Positions 20,203 through 31,022 of a stretch of 64,000 nt of DNA are shown here, one piece after another (within the stretch, counting starts at the first letter, position 1; each line of letters starts with the position of its first letter). A model generated the notes under the pieces. The model made no database searches. It was not told the DNA's origin and worked only from the letters and a program-made list of their open reading frames with translations. This DNA comes from Methanolinea sp. (GTDB lineage Archaea > Halobacteriota > Methanomicrobia > Methanomicrobiales > Methanospirillaceae). The DNA lies in the NCBI GenBank assembly GCA_018263335.1, contig JADFCY010000004.1:56516-120515 (forward strand), given 5' to 3'. The position numbers and the translations under genes were made by a program.

Positions 20203-21663
20203 TCAGCGGCGGTCGAGGAGCAGGTTCTTTGCAAGATACAGGATCGCACCCACTCCGCACAATGCTGCGGCGATGAAGAGGATGTTGCCAATCACCCCTG
20301 CGAGCACCTCCGGGGCAGCTCCCTGGATAGGGCCGCTGTAGCCCGCACGATGGAGGTCCACCGTGAGGAGGATCCCCGAGATGCAGACACCAAGGGTCAT
20401 CCCGAGGTTTTTGAGTGTTGCGCTCACACTGGAGGCAACGCCGGACTTCGTGAGGGGCAGAGCCCTCATGATATCGGTACTGCTCGGGCTGTGAAAGAGC
20501 GAGCTGCCCACGGAAAGTGGAATAAAGAGGAGGATGATGAGCAGCAGATCCTGGAGCATCACTGCGTACCCGAGCAGGAGGAGGGAGATGCCGGTGAGCA
20601 GGATCCCGGCTGAGGGGAGTGCACTCGGTCTGTACCGATCGTACAGCCACCCTGAAAGGGGTGAGGCGATGACCATGATCACCGGCACGATCAGGAACAC
20701 GAGCCCGACCTGGGATGGTTTCATGTGCATCACCCCTTCAAAATAAAAAGGCCCGATGAGGTTCAGCATGAAAAACCCCATGTATATACAGATCATCGAG
20801 AGGTTGGGAAGGGTGAAGTCAAGCCTCCTGAATATGGCGAGATCGAGGAGGGGATCTGTCTTCCTTGATTCTGCAAAAAGAAATAGGACCATTGAAATGG
20901 TGGAAATCAGGAGGTAGAGGCCGGCCTCCGCGGACCACGAGAGGGTAGATGAAAGTTGCACAAGGAAGAGCACCAGGAACAGGAGAGCGACGACGAGGGT
21001 TGCGGAACCGGCCCAGTCCATGACGACAGAAGACTCTCGCGGTTCTTTTTTCGGGAAATGACGCAAAAAAAGCAACAGGCCCACGATGCCGATGGGGACG
21101 TTGATCAGGAAAATGTATTCCCATCCGAGCGCATCGGTGATGAGCCCACCCAGTATTGGCGCGGACATTCCTGCTGCTGCAGTGACAGACCCGATGTACC
21201 CCATGACCCTGGCCTGCCCGCCCGGACTGGAAGTCTCGAAGAGAATGGCCCCGCTTATGGAGAATATCATGGCAGAGCCTCCTGCCTGGATGATCCGGAA
21301 CACAATCAGTTCAATAAGGCTTGCAGAGAGGCCGCATGCAAGAGAACTGGTGGTAAAGAGGATAAGCCCCGCGGAAAAGAGTGTTTTCTTTCCCGTGTAT
21401 TCCGACAGCCTCCCGAATATGAGGAGCAGGCTTGTCTCGGTGACAAGGTATGCGGTGATGATCCACTGCGACTGGGCAACATCGGCGAGAAAATCGCGAG
21501 TGATTGAGGGAAGTGCGATGCTCACGACGATTCCGTCAATGACAGCCATGGCAATTGCTGCAAGCACAACTGCCTGTACCATCCCCTGCCCCGGGATGGC
21601 TCCATCATGCCGGGGTTCCACAACGTCCATCGAAGAGTGATCTTCCAGGAGTTTTGCATTCAT
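20203..21663 (-). CDS. MFS drug transporter, DHA2 (EmrB/QacA-like) family
   Basis: Multi-TM; DGIVVSIALPSITRDF, QWIITAYLVTETSLLLIFGRLSEYTGKK. Confidence 0.9.
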   Translation of the reverse strand: MNAKLLEDHSSMDVVEPRHDGAIPGQGMVQAVVLAAIAMAVIDGIVVSIALPSITRDFLADVAQSQWIITAYLVTETSLLLIFGRLSEYTGKKTLFSAGLILFTTSSLACGLSASLIELIVFRIIQAGGSAMIFSISGAILFETSSPGGQARVMGYIGSVTAAAGMSAPILGGLITDALGWEYIFLINVPIGIVGLLLFLRHFPKKEPRESSVVMDWAGSATLVVALLFLVLFLVQLSSTLSWSAEAGLYLLISTISMVLFLFAESRKTDPLLDLAIFRRLDFTLPNLSMICIYMGFFMLNLIGPFYFEGVMHMKPSQVGLVFLIVPVIMVIASPLSGWLYDRYRPSALPSAGILLTGISLLLLGYAVMLQDLLLIILLFIPLSVGSSLFHSPSSTDIMRALPLTKSGVASSVSATLKNLGMTLGVCISGILLTVDLHRAGYSGPIQGAAPEVLAGVIGNILFIAAALCGVGAILYLAKNLLLDRR

Positions 21664-21841
21664 TATGATGAAACCCTTCCTCTCAGGAACGGAGGAGGAG
21701 AAGATATCCTCCTGCGCGGCATCGCCGGGGCAGTTTCCCAGCCGATGCCGGCCCCTCTCAATCCACTATGGGGACTGCAGGCATTCTCATGCAGTAGGGG
21801 AGAGTGTGTCTACTTCCGCATCCGGAGCCTGTGAACTGCTG

Positions 21842-22267
21842 TCAGGGGCTTGGTTTTACCACCATGGTGGTCACCGGGCAATGGGTGACGACAAATAGGG
21901 ACACACTCCCGGTAATCATCCTCTTGACCTTGCTCATCCCCAATGACCCGAGTATGACCATGTCTGCATCTATATCAATCGCGCAGTCCACAATACGGTC
22001 CCCAGGATGGCCCCTGAGGAGGTGGAGGGTTGCCTCCCCTCCCTGTGCCTCGGCTTCCGCCTTCATTGACGAGAGGAGCGATGCTGCCTCCTCTTCAAGT
22101 TCGCGTATGGCCAGCTCCCTTGCCACGTCTCCTTCTGCCCAGGCGTCCTCCAGTACATGGACAATATGGAGTTCTGCCCCATGACACCTTGCCTCCTCGA
22201 CAGCCGCGCTGATCACATTGCGCGTGAGCGGGGACCCATCCACTGCCGCGAGTATCTTTTTTGCCAT
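21842..22267 (-). CDS. universal stress protein (UspA family)
   Basis: KKILAAVDGSPLTRNVI...DADMVILGSLGMSKVKRMITGSVSLFVVTHCPVTTMVV. Confidence 0.9.
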   Translation of the reverse strand: MAKKILAAVDGSPLTRNVISAAVEEARCHGAELHIVHVLEDAWAEGDVARELAIRELEEEAASLLSSMKAEAEAQGGEATLHLLRGHPGDRIVDCAIDIDADMVILGSLGMSKVKRMITGSVSLFVVTHCPVTTMVVKPSP

Positions 22268-22433
22268 TCCTCTTTTCAACCCCCTTCACGAGAGAAGACT
22301 GTACCCTGGACCAGGTCATGAGGACACAGCCGCGTATACGTTCTGTAGGAGCATGGGACCACATAAGTGCTCCGCCACCCCATGACGATATGGTGAGGGA
22401 TGCAGTGAAAAGATCCTTTTTCCCCAATCGCGT

Positions 22434-23156
22434 TTACGCGTGAGGCAGTCGTCCACGGGCTCGCAGGGCATCCCAGGCGGCGTTCTGGGTCGCCTCGGCC
22501 TTATTGGCGCCCCGCCCCTCTCCGCACAGGTTCCCGCCAATAAAAACCTGATAGACAAATTCAGGCCTGTGATCGGGCCCCTTCTTATCGTGCAGGACAT
22601 AGACGGGGAGTATCCCGAGGCTCCCCTGGATCTCCTCCTGGAGGATCTTCTTGTAATTATGATGAGGGGAGAATGATGCAATTTCATCCCCGATGAGGCG
22701 CATGATCATACTCCTTGTGGAATCAAGGCCATTCTCGAGGTAGTGAGCACCGATGAACGCTTCAAAAGAGCCTGCGATGATCCTCGTGGTCCTCTGCTGG
22801 TGCTGTCCAACCCGTATCATCTCCGGGAACCCGATTCCCAGGGACGGCACGATTGCCCCGAGGTTCTGATTCTTCACGACCTCCATCCGGGAGGTCATGT
22901 TTCCTTCGCTTTCGTGCCCCGTACAGAAGAGGTGTTCGGCGACAACGAGGTTAAGGACCCTGTCACCGAGGAACTCGAGTCTCTCATAGTCCCCGCAAGA
23001 GAGGGGAGTTTCCTGTTGCTGCTCGGTCCCCCTCAGGTAAGACTGGTGAGTAAACGCGGCGGAATACCTTGCGAGGGCGCGTTCGGATGGATCAGTGCAT
23101 CCGATCGATGGCTGCTTCAGGAAGGCCGTGAGCCTTTCTCTCCAGGTGTTTTCCAT
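22434..23156 (-). CDS. rnc: ribonuclease III (RNase III domain + dsRNA-binding domain)
   Basis: YERLEFLGDRVLNLVVAEHLF signature; C-terminal FVYQVFIGGNLCGEGRGANKAEATQNAAWDAL dsRBD. Confidence 0.88.
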   Translation of the reverse strand: MENTWRERLTAFLKQPSIGCTDPSERALARYSAAFTHQSYLRGTEQQQETPLSCGDYERLEFLGDRVLNLVVAEHLFCTGHESEGNMTSRMEVVKNQNLGAIVPSLGIGFPEMIRVGQHQQRTTRIIAGSFEAFIGAHYLENGLDSTRSMIMRLIGDEIASFSPHHNYKKILQEEIQGSLGILPVYVLHDKKGPDHRPEFVYQVFIGGNLCGEGRGANKAEATQNAAWDALRARGRLPHA

Positions 23157-23213
23157 CGAATTATGGTAGCTTTGCAGGCGCAGAGAAAAAACCCCCTGCC
23201 CGGCGGGAGATAT

Positions 23214-23537
23214 CTATTCGACCGGGATCTTCTTCTTCCCTTCACCCGATTCGCTCGAGTCCTCGCCAGGTTCCGGTTTCAGCACGTCTGAGATGGCCCG
23301 CTCTATCTGTGAGACTGCCTCGTTGACCTGCTTTTCGATATGGGCATGACCTTCTGGTGTCGTGACCAGGTCACGCACAAGGCCAATTACCTCGGAAAGA
23401 GACTTCGTGACCATTGCGGACACATGGTCAATCCGCTGATCGATTGGTTCGGTCTTGACCTCTTCGCGTTGCTCTGCCTGCCCGGCTTTTTCCTCGACCC
23501 AGGCTCCCTGTACAAATCTTCCTCGTTTCTCTTCCAT
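23214..23537 (-). CDS. hypothetical charged protein
   Basis: 107 aa, helical, no recognised family. Confidence 0.4.
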   Translation of the reverse strand: MEEKRGRFVQGAWVEEKAGQAEQREEVKTEPIDQRIDHVSAMVTKSLSEVIGLVRDLVTTPEGHAHIEKQVNEAVSQIERAISDVLKPEPGEDSSESGEGKKKIPVE

Positions 23538-23870
23538 GGGATATTCTCACCTGAATGGCCCTGCCTGTCAGATCTTCATGTATCATCTTTTTTTTTTTGG
23601 ATCATAGGGGGTCAGTCCGATGGTTGGTCACCATTCGCCAGGACGTATAATCCAGGGGTGACTGCAATGCCCCGCTCGGATGGTTCAGGCAGGTATGATA
23701 GAGAGTACGCAGGCTTTTGAGAAGAATTGTTCCCCGGGCATGCAACGCCTTGAGAGAGAAAATACGTATCTCCGGGATAATGTGTCGCGTGTGTCATGAC
23801 TGGTCCGTTCGTGAATGATATGTGGTACAGGTTTACTTGGATCTCCACATCTATCGAGACGCCGCGCAGA

Positions 23871-25604
23871 TCAGGTGCGGTCAGTACCACCGCTTGTGGT
23901 TCCCGTTCTTCCCGGGTACCTGAATGCACCCGGGGGGACCAACAGTTCGAACCGTGCTCCCTCACCTGGAGTCCCTGTCTCCTGGATACGGATATCGGTA
24001 ATCCCAAGGATCTCTCTTGACAGGAAGAGTCCGAATCCGGAGTGCTGGAAGTATTCACGGTTGAAAATGGCCTCTTTTTTATCAACTGGAACTCCCGCAC
24101 CGTCATCACAGCAGGATATCACCAGATTGCCGTCACGGCTTTCGCATGTGAACCATATCCGCGTAATCTTCCCGCCATGCCTGACTGCATTCTCCATGAG
24201 GTTGTAAAAGACCTTTTCAACGAGTGGGTCGGCAAATATCTCCACATCTGGAAGATCTATCTCTATCGGAATTCCAGGGTTCTGGACCCGGTCGCGCATC
24301 TGCCTGATCACCAACGGGACGGAGAACCATGAAGGGGATTTCACCCCTACGTTCTGGTAGTCCCGCGTGAAATCGATCTGCCGTTTGATGGACTCTGCTG
24401 CTCGCATCTCAATATCGATATACTCCCGTATCCGTGGATCCTGCACCTCTTCCTTGGAGAGTTCGAGATAGCCCATCAGCGCAGTCAGGGAGTTGAGGAT
24501 GTCATGGCGCGTGATGCTGTTTAAAAGGTTCAGTTTCCTGTTTGCCTGCTGGAGTGCGACTTCAGTCCTTTTTCGCTCCGATATGTCCCGGCGGATGCTC
24601 AGGATTGCGGGGTTCCCATGGTAGGAGATGAGCGTGGCATGTACCTCGATTGGGACCACATCCCCAGACCGTGTCCTGTGTGCCGTCTCAAAGAGCGTGC
24701 TGCCCGACCTCTTCATGTCCTCTATCTGTCCTTTTATCAGGGCTGCATGTTCAGGGATTTCAATATCCCGAATATTCATGCGGGAAAGTTCTTCGCGGGA
24801 ATATCCAAGATGCGTCTCTGCAGTCGAGTTTACATCAATGATCGCACCGTCGATCCCGAGGATCATGATGGGGTCTCCACTGTGTTCAAAGAGCATGCGG
24901 AACTTCTCTTCGCTTGCCTTTATTGCCTCCTCAGCCCGCTTCCGGTCGGTGATATCCTGAATGGTGACCGTGCCGATTCCTGGTTCCGCAGAGCCTGTCG
25001 TGAAGAGAACGATCCTGGTGGTTCCATCCTTATGCCGGAGTGCTGCTTCCTGGTGCGCGAAATATCGTTCGCTTCCCTTGAAGAACGGGACCATATGCTC
25101 CCCGTCGCGAAAAATGGCAGAGATGGTCATTGAACAGAGTTCATCGGGTGAATAACCGGTAATTTCCTGACATCTGGGATTTGCCTCGGTCACTCCCAGC
25201 GTGTCTTTCCTGTAGAGCATGATCGCCGATTCGGACGCGGAGAAGATCCCCTTATACCGGGACTTTTCCTTCTGGATAATCTCCGAGAGATAGGTCACCA
25301 GGAGTGCAATGAAGAGGAAGAAGAGGACACGGATCACACCCTGGAGAATGACATCAGGATATGGAAAGGTCCATGCTAGCAGGGTAAAATAGACAAATAT
25401 TATCCCGATTGAAAAATATAGCCCCTTTCTCCGGAAATAGTAGCAGGAGAGGATGATGGGGATATAATAGGCGTTCTGGAAGACGATCGTGAGCCCCGAT
25501 TGGAGTGCAAGGACGGTGACAACAAGGATCACAATGGTTGTGAGCGCAATAGCAAGGAGAGGAATTCGGGACGACACGAATCGAGGATTCTCACATAGCG
25601 TCAT
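23871..25604 (-). CDS. membrane-anchored PAS-PAS sensor histidine kinase
   Basis: N-terminal TMs; two PAS domains; H-box ITRHDILNSLTALMGYLEL; HATPase NLMENAVRHGG...DDGAGVP. Confidence 0.9.
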   Translation of the reverse strand: MTLCENPRFVSSRIPLLAIALTTIVILVVTVLALQSGLTIVFQNAYYIPIILSCYYFRRKGLYFSIGIIFVYFTLLAWTFPYPDVILQGVIRVLFFLFIALLVTYLSEIIQKEKSRYKGIFSASESAIMLYRKDTLGVTEANPRCQEITGYSPDELCSMTISAIFRDGEHMVPFFKGSERYFAHQEAALRHKDGTTRIVLFTTGSAEPGIGTVTIQDITDRKRAEEAIKASEEKFRMLFEHSGDPIMILGIDGAIIDVNSTAETHLGYSREELSRMNIRDIEIPEHAALIKGQIEDMKRSGSTLFETAHRTRSGDVVPIEVHATLISYHGNPAILSIRRDISERKRTEVALQQANRKLNLLNSITRHDILNSLTALMGYLELSKEEVQDPRIREYIDIEMRAAESIKRQIDFTRDYQNVGVKSPSWFSVPLVIRQMRDRVQNPGIPIEIDLPDVEIFADPLVEKVFYNLMENAVRHGGKITRIWFTCESRDGNLVISCCDDGAGVPVDKKEAIFNREYFQHSGFGLFLSREILGITDIRIQETGTPGEGARFELLVPPGAFRYPGRTGTTSGGTDRT

Positions 25605-25718
25605 AACGCAGGATGATATAACTGCAGTTGGAATGGGTATTATAAAAGGATATTCGTTTCTGCCAGTAAAAAGAAGACAGTTGTGGCATCCCGTTGCGGG
25701 TGCGAAAGGGAGAGAGAG

Positions 25719-25793
25719 TGCTGCTATGGGGATTCGAACCCCAGTCGCCGGCGTGAAAGGCCGGCATGATTGGCCGGACTACACTATAGCAGC
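25719..25793 (-). tRNA. tRNA-Glu (anticodon UUC)
   Basis: Reverse strand: 7-bp acceptor GCTGCTA/TAGCAGC, anticodon stem CCGGC-CTTTCAC-GCCGG, T-loop GGTTCGAATCC; no encoded CCA. Confidence 0.93.
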
Positions 25794-25864
25794 AAGTGCT
25801 CTTTTTTATTGGTCATTCACGGTAAAAAGGGTTGTGGAGGCGGGAGCTTTGGGAAAAATCCTGA

Positions 25865-26731
25865 TCAATAAACGGGTGTGCCCTCTCTCTCGGTCGCAGT
25901 CTTGAATGCCGCCATCAGCTGGCGGGTGATGGGGCCTGGGCGTCCTGACCCTATTGATCTCCCGTCGATCAGGACGATGGGAGCCACCTCGGCCGCAGTT
26001 CCGGTGACAAAGACCTCGTCGGCGGTATAGAGATCGAAATATCCGAGGTTGGTCTCCCTGACAGGGATTCCAAGCTGTTCTGCGAGCTCCAGCACGACCA
26101 TCCGGGTGATACCTCTCAGATTGTTCAGGGTGGGAGGTGTCAGGATAACGCCGTTCTTGATGATATAGATATTATCGCCTGACCCTTCGGAGATGTGCCC
26201 CTGCATGTCGAACATGATGGCCTCGTCCCCGCCTTTGCAATTGGCTTCTATCTTTGCAAGGATATTGTTCAGGTAGTTCAGCGATTTTACGTTCGGGGGA
26301 AGTGAGCAGCAGGGGTTTCTCCGCACAGAGACGGTCACGCCGCGGAGTCCCTTCTCGTAGAGGTCGCCGTACATGGCTCCCCACTCCACGGCGATGATGA
26401 TGACGGTCGGTTTTGGGCACTTGGTGGGGCACAGACCCAGATCTCCCACTCCGCGGGTCACGATGGGACGGATGTACGCTTCTTTTAAGTTGTTCTTCCG
26501 GAGGGTCTCGATGATTGCGCGTGAGAGCTCTTCCTTGGAGAGGGGGACGGCGAGGTCTATCGTCTTTGCCGAGTCAAAGAGACGGTCCAGGTGCTCCTGC
26601 AGGCGGAAGACCCGTCCATTGTAGGCCCTGATACCCTCAAAAACCCCGTCCCCGTAAAGAAGCCCGTGGTCAAAGACCGATATCTTCGCCTCCTCCTTTG
26701 GATAAAACTTCCCATCGATGTAGATCTGCAT
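25865..26731 (-). CDS. ilvE: branched-chain amino acid aminotransferase
   Basis: [44 protein letters not shown]...[14 protein letters not shown]. Confidence 0.92.
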   Translation of the reverse strand: MQIYIDGKFYPKEEAKISVFDHGLLYGDGVFEGIRAYNGRVFRLQEHLDRLFDSAKTIDLAVPLSKEELSRAIIETLRKNNLKEAYIRPIVTRGVGDLGLCPTKCPKPTVIIIAVEWGAMYGDLYEKGLRGVTVSVRRNPCCSLPPNVKSLNYLNNILAKIEANCKGGDEAIMFDMQGHISEGSGDNIYIIKNGVILTPPTLNNLRGITRMVVLELAEQLGIPVRETNLGYFDLYTADEVFVTGTAAEVAPIVLIDGRSIGSGRPGPITRQLMAAFKTATEREGTPVY

Positions 26732-26775
26732 GAAATTATGTTGATTTTCCTGGTATTTTTTACCTGCTGATCGAA

Positions 26776-28158
26776 TTAGCCGCCCACCTGGATCCGGCAG
26801 GTCGAGAGGAAGTGGGAGAACATGGGAAGACTTGCCACGGGGTGAAGGTGGGTATAGCTCCCGATTGTCCTGTCCGTGAGCGCACCGTCCGAGCCTCCCG
26901 ATATTCCATGGCCCCTTGTGAGGGAATAGGCAAACCGTGTGCCGGGATCGAGCGAAACATCGGAATAGTGGAATTCGTGGCCCCTGAAATTGCATTCCCC
27001 CATCGGAGATCCGGGAGTGCTCTTTCCCTCGACGTAGGCGACGACCCTCCTTCCAGGCATGGTGGTGGTCCCTTTGAAAACTCCGCACATGGGAAACCGC
27101 CTCTCGCCCGGTATGCCCTGCCACCCGTCTTTCAGGATGATCTCTTCTGTGAGGTACATCAAACCTCCGCACTCGGCATAGATAGGGACTCCCGAGCGGG
27201 AGGCATCACGAATGTCACGCTTCAAATCTTCCTGTTTTGCAAGGTCCGGGAGGAAGAGCTCGGGGTATCCCCCTCCGATAATATACCCGTCTGCGTCAGG
27301 CAGCGCGTCACGGAGCGGGCTGAAACAGACTGTGCGGGCTCCCATCGCGTGCAGGACATCGAAGAGGTCGGCATAGTAAAAGTTGAAGGCCTCATCGTAG
27401 GCGATCCCTATGGTGATGTCCCGGACATCTGCGGGCCTGAAGATCTCCTGCGAGTCCTGCTGGCGGGTTGAGGGGCAGGCGACCGAGAGGAGACGGTCGA
27501 GGTCCACGTGCTCACCGATCCTTTCCGTCACTACCCGGATCCTGTCCTGGAACTCCCCTTTCTCACGGCCTTCGCGGTAAGGTGTCAGGCCGAGGTGTCG
27601 CATCGCGAGCTCCATCTCCTGCATCCTGGGAATCGCACCGATCACCGGGATGCGGCAATAGTGCTCGATTGCGGTGGCTGCCTTGTGGATATGCTTCTCG
27701 CCTGCCACATTGTTGAGGATGACCCCTTCGATGCGGATATCCGGATCGAATGACTGGAACCCCCTGACAAGGGCGGCAGCACTCCGGGTGATGCTGCGTG
27801 CGTTCACCACCAGTATCACAGGGATGTCAAGGCACCTTGCGACCGATGCACTGCTTCCAGAATCCCCAAGGGCTTCAGCCCCCTCGTAGAGGCCGCGGAC
27901 CCCCTCAACGATTGCAAGGTCAGCCCCCCTGCATCCGTGATTGTAGATCGCCCTTACCTGGCGCTCGTCCATGACGTAGGTGTCGAGGTTTCGGCAGGGG
28001 CGACCAGTGACGCCGGTGAGATAGGAGGGATCGATGTAGTCCATGCCGACCTTGAAGGTCTGGACTGCCATCTTTTTTGAGAAGAGTGCGGCGATGGCAA
28101 GCGTAATACTCGTCTTCCCGCTCCCGGAACGATCGCCGGCGATCATCAGCGCCTTCAT
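26776..28158 (-). CDS. cfbB: Ni-sirohydrochlorin a,c-diamide synthase
   Basis: CobB/CbiA-type: [26 protein letters not shown]...[15 protein letters not shown]; in operon with cfbD/E/A. Confidence 0.9.
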   Translation of the reverse strand: MKALMIAGDRSGSGKTSITLAIAALFSKKMAVQTFKVGMDYIDPSYLTGVTGRPCRNLDTYVMDERQVRAIYNHGCRGADLAIVEGVRGLYEGAEALGDSGSSASVARCLDIPVILVVNARSITRSAAALVRGFQSFDPDIRIEGVILNNVAGEKHIHKAATAIEHYCRIPVIGAIPRMQEMELAMRHLGLTPYREGREKGEFQDRIRVVTERIGEHVDLDRLLSVACPSTRQQDSQEIFRPADVRDITIGIAYDEAFNFYYADLFDVLHAMGARTVCFSPLRDALPDADGYIIGGGYPELFLPDLAKQEDLKRDIRDASRSGVPIYAECGGLMYLTEEIILKDGWQGIPGERRFPMCGVFKGTTTMPGRRVVAYVEGKSTPGSPMGECNFRGHEFHYSDVSLDPGTRFAYSLTRGHGISGGSDGALTDRTIGSYTHLHPVASLPMFSHFLSTCRIQVGG

Positions 28159-29234
28159 GCCATGCTCCGGATCACGGCACCAAGCTCGCTCTCCACGATA
28201 TGCGTGACTCCCAGTGTACGCGGATGGAGGTCGATCTCGACCACGACATATCTGTGCCCCTGTTCCTTGAGGGGCTCGACCTGGCGGGGGCCGTTTGTCA
28301 CCGAGACGCACTCGATCCCCCTGAGGAATTCCGGGGGGATCGCATGGGGAACGCCGACGATGAACGCAAATTCCGGAGAGAGTGCCTGTATCTCTCTTCC
28401 GAGCGTCTCTCCGTTTGCCCCGTACTCATCGAGTGCCCCGCACAGGACAGGCACGAGGTCATTCTCCCGGAGCTCTTCCCGAATCCGGCGCGCATCCTCC
28501 CTGACCTTGGGAAGGCCCCTGTCCTCGAGGTTTGCGATATAGGTGATGGGTGCGGCAGGGCATGCCTGGTGGAGTGCGAGGAGTTCGTCGGCGAACATGT
28601 AGGCGGTCTCTTTTTTTGCGTTCATGATCGCCACTCCGCGCATCCCGCTTCGCGCGAGGGCGAGGAGCCGTTGTGCCGCGAGGTGTTTCAGATCTCCCCG
28701 GGAAGGCTCGATATAGGGCTTTGATGCTGCTCCGCGCAGCCGCTCGACCTCGTTTGCACTTGCCAGGAGACGCTTCTGCCGCAGGAGCTCATCTGCGCTT
28801 ATCCAGCCAGCCGCAGCCGCGGGTTCCAGGGTGGCGATGACGCCATCGATATTTTCGGGAAACCCTGCATGGATCTCGACCGAGATTGCAGGGGTAGAGA
28901 TACCCGCGTTCCGGATTGCGGACTGGAGGTCCTCACCGATGATCATCGACACGCAGGTCCCGACCACCGCTATCCTCCTCGGCGAGAAGGTCTCCTCTGC
29001 ATACCGGAGAACCGCTTCAAGGGGCTGCTGGCCCCCGAAGATGAACTCATGGTCTGCAAGGGAGGTGGTCAGTACCCGAAGGCCGTCTTCCTCGAGGAGC
29101 CTGGCATGCTTGAAGGAGCATCCCGAGGGCCCGTGCAGGATGGCCACGTCGACTCCGAGGTCACGTGCGGTGTAGAGGGCAGCGACGATGGAACTGGGGC
29201 GGGGCTGCATGTATTTCATGGAATTTACCGCCAT
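28155..29234 (-). CDS. cfbD: Ni-sirohydrochlorin a,c-diamide reductive cyclase catalytic subunit
   Basis: Nitrogenase-like: ILHGPSGCSFKHARLLEEDGLRVLTTSLADHEFIFGGQQPL, VVGTCVSMIIGEDL; within the cfb gene order. Confidence 0.9.
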   Translation of the reverse strand: MAVNSMKYMQPRPSSIVAALYTARDLGVDVAILHGPSGCSFKHARLLEEDGLRVLTTSLADHEFIFGGQQPLEAVLRYAEETFSPRRIAVVGTCVSMIIGEDLQSAIRNAGISTPAISVEIHAGFPENIDGVIATLEPAAAAGWISADELLRQKRLLASANEVERLRGAASKPYIEPSRGDLKHLAAQRLLALARSGMRGVAIMNAKKETAYMFADELLALHQACPAAPITYIANLEDRGLPKVREDARRIREELRENDLVPVLCGALDEYGANGETLGREIQALSPEFAFIVGVPHAIPPEFLRGIECVSVTNGPRQVEPLKEQGHRYVVVEIDLHPRTLGVTHIVESELGAVIRSMA

Positions 29235-30439
29235 GTCTTCACCGCCAGCACAACGATGCCTGCCCCCCTATCGCCATCCTCAAGCGCAAGGGCCTCCCCC
29301 TCTTCAAGGGTATCACACCTCGTGATGGGTACCTTCCATGACATAGACTCCGATACCAGTGGACCATACTCTGTCCCGACAAGGATCACGCGGTCCGGGC
29401 ATTCTGACATTACCACATCGACGATAGCCTCACCAGGAAATCCTTCGCAGATTGCACCCTCCTCTTTTCCTATCACCAGCGTGAGGGGACCTTTTTTTCC
29501 CGCGATCTGCCTGGCGTAGCGGATGGCCTGCAATGCAGTCGAAGCGCATGTTCCAGAGTTTGAGTCATCCACCACTGGGGTCTCCCCTCTCCAGGAAAGA
29601 ACCATCCTCCCTGTCACGGGAGAGAACGTTGAGAGGCGGGACGGGTCAGCGCCGAGGATGCACGCGGCAGCAGCAGCCAGTATAAGGGGATCGCGATATG
29701 CCGCAGTCCCAAGGAGGGGGTTTTTGAACTCCCCAGATATCCCTTCCCAGGCATACCTGCATACGTCGCCATCGACCATGGCGATCTTGTCCGCCGGAAG
29801 CCGGTTCCCAGTCGCGCCTGTCCCTGGGGGAGTGAGGAGGAGGGGGAGGGTGTTTGCGGAGCGGAGTTTCTCCTCAAGCGCGTCCTTCTCTCCCCCTGCA
29901 CAGCGATATGTCTCCATTGACGTCAGGATGCCAAGGTTCCCTGCCCCGGTGAACCCAAGGGAGACTTCTGCGATCAGCCATCCCTCACGCGAACGGGCAA
30001 TGGATGCTGCCTCTATGAGCGATGCGGGAGTGATGCCCAGCCGGCCGAGCACCTTTCCCGAGGGGCATTCCATGGTCCCGCTGGAGGTATGGAGGACGCC
30101 TGTCCCCTCCAGGAGATACGCCAGGGCATGCGCCGTGGTCGTCTTTCCCCGGGCACCGGTAATCTCCACCAGGAGAGAGGGTACCTGCCTTCCCAGGATC
30201 CATCTTGTCGCCTGGTGGTGGGTTATCACGGGTGCGGGAACTGACTTCAGGAGGGTGTGGTAGGGAGGGAGGTGAACCGGTGCGATGACAAGGTCGTAAT
30301 CCCTCATTTCGGCCTCTTTTGGACTGATCCCGTCTGCCCCCCTGTATACATCCACCATGTCAATGGAGTGACCGCGCCCTGCCAGTGCTTCCGCGATCCT
30401 CTTTCCTCCGTGGATTGTATCCAGTACAAGGATATTCAT
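29225..30439 (-). CDS. cfbE: F430 biosynthesis Mur-ligase-like enzyme (coenzyme F430 synthase)
   Basis: MNILVLDTIHGGKRIAEALAGRGHSIDMVDVYRG; ITGARGKTTTAHALAYLL P-loop. Confidence 0.88.
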   Translation of the reverse strand: MNILVLDTIHGGKRIAEALAGRGHSIDMVDVYRGADGISPKEAEMRDYDLVIAPVHLPPYHTLLKSVPAPVITHHQATRWILGRQVPSLLVEITGARGKTTTAHALAYLLEGTGVLHTSSGTMECPSGKVLGRLGITPASLIEAASIARSREGWLIAEVSLGFTGAGNLGILTSMETYRCAGGEKDALEEKLRSANTLPLLLTPPGTGATGNRLPADKIAMVDGDVCRYAWEGISGEFKNPLLGTAAYRDPLILAAAAACILGADPSRLSTFSPVTGRMVLSWRGETPVVDDSNSGTCASTALQAIRYARQIAGKKGPLTLVIGKEEGAICEGFPGEAIVDVVMSECPDRVILVGTEYGPLVSESMSWKVPITRCDTLEEGEALALEDGDRGAGIVVLAVKTWR

Positions 30440-30443
30440 ACCC

Positions 30444-30845
30444 TCAGAGCGCCGAGAGGGCCTGCCTGGCATTCTTGACCATCAGTTCTGCAAGGAGTGG
30501 ATCGCTCCCAATCGGGTCTGCATAGAGGAGGGGAATGGTCCGGCCGTCCAGCGAGAAGACGCCCCTGTTCTTTCCCTCCCCGATGCCGATCACTGAAGGG
30601 ATATCCTTGAGAATATGTACACCCTTTGCAAGGAACAGGGGCGCCACTACGAGGACATCAATGGACTCTTTCTGGAATTCTGCCATTGCCTCCTCGATGC
30701 TGGGCGAATTCATGTTCATGAACCCGCACTTCACGATGAATTCCGGGTATTTTCCGGAGATGAGACTGGCGGTGCTCTCTACCAGTTCCTTGTTGTACGG
30801 GAGTTTGCTTCCATGTCCGACCAGCAAAAGGCCTTTCTTACTCAT
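30444..30845 (-). CDS. cfbA: sirohydrochlorin cobalto/nickelchelatase
   Basis: MSKKGLLLVGHGSKLPYNKELVESTASLI...VVAPLFLAKGVHILKDIP (small CbiX). Confidence 0.92.
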   Translation of the reverse strand: MSKKGLLLVGHGSKLPYNKELVESTASLISGKYPEFIVKCGFMNMNSPSIEEAMAEFQKESIDVLVVAPLFLAKGVHILKDIPSVIGIGEGKNRGVFSLDGRTIPLLYADPIGSDPLLAELMVKNARQALSAL

Positions 30846-31022
30846 ATGTATATTTGTACTACTGACACGGGTAAAATTGTTATCGCTTTCGTTGTCATGC
30901 GCGTTTTCCAGGAGAAGGATTCCCCGGATCAGGAGGAAGAAAAATCCCTGACAGGAACAGAATCAACTGATTTCCTTAGGTGACAGAGTATATCCGCGGG
31001 TCTGGCAAGGGGCAACGGCATA

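Noticed and set aside
23586-23599. Long poly-T run as a possible phase-variable tract
   Set aside because: Lies between genes, more consistent with a U-rich archaeal terminator; no reading frame depends on it.
23612-24109. 165-aa minus-strand ORF overlapping the histidine kinase end
   Set aside because: Out-of-frame overlap with the well-supported PAS kinase gene; composition is not protein-like.
25865-27172. 435-aa ORF as the full ilvE product
   Set aside because: Only the part from M148 (start 26731) matches an aminotransferase; the N-terminal stretch is antisense/out of frame with cfbB.
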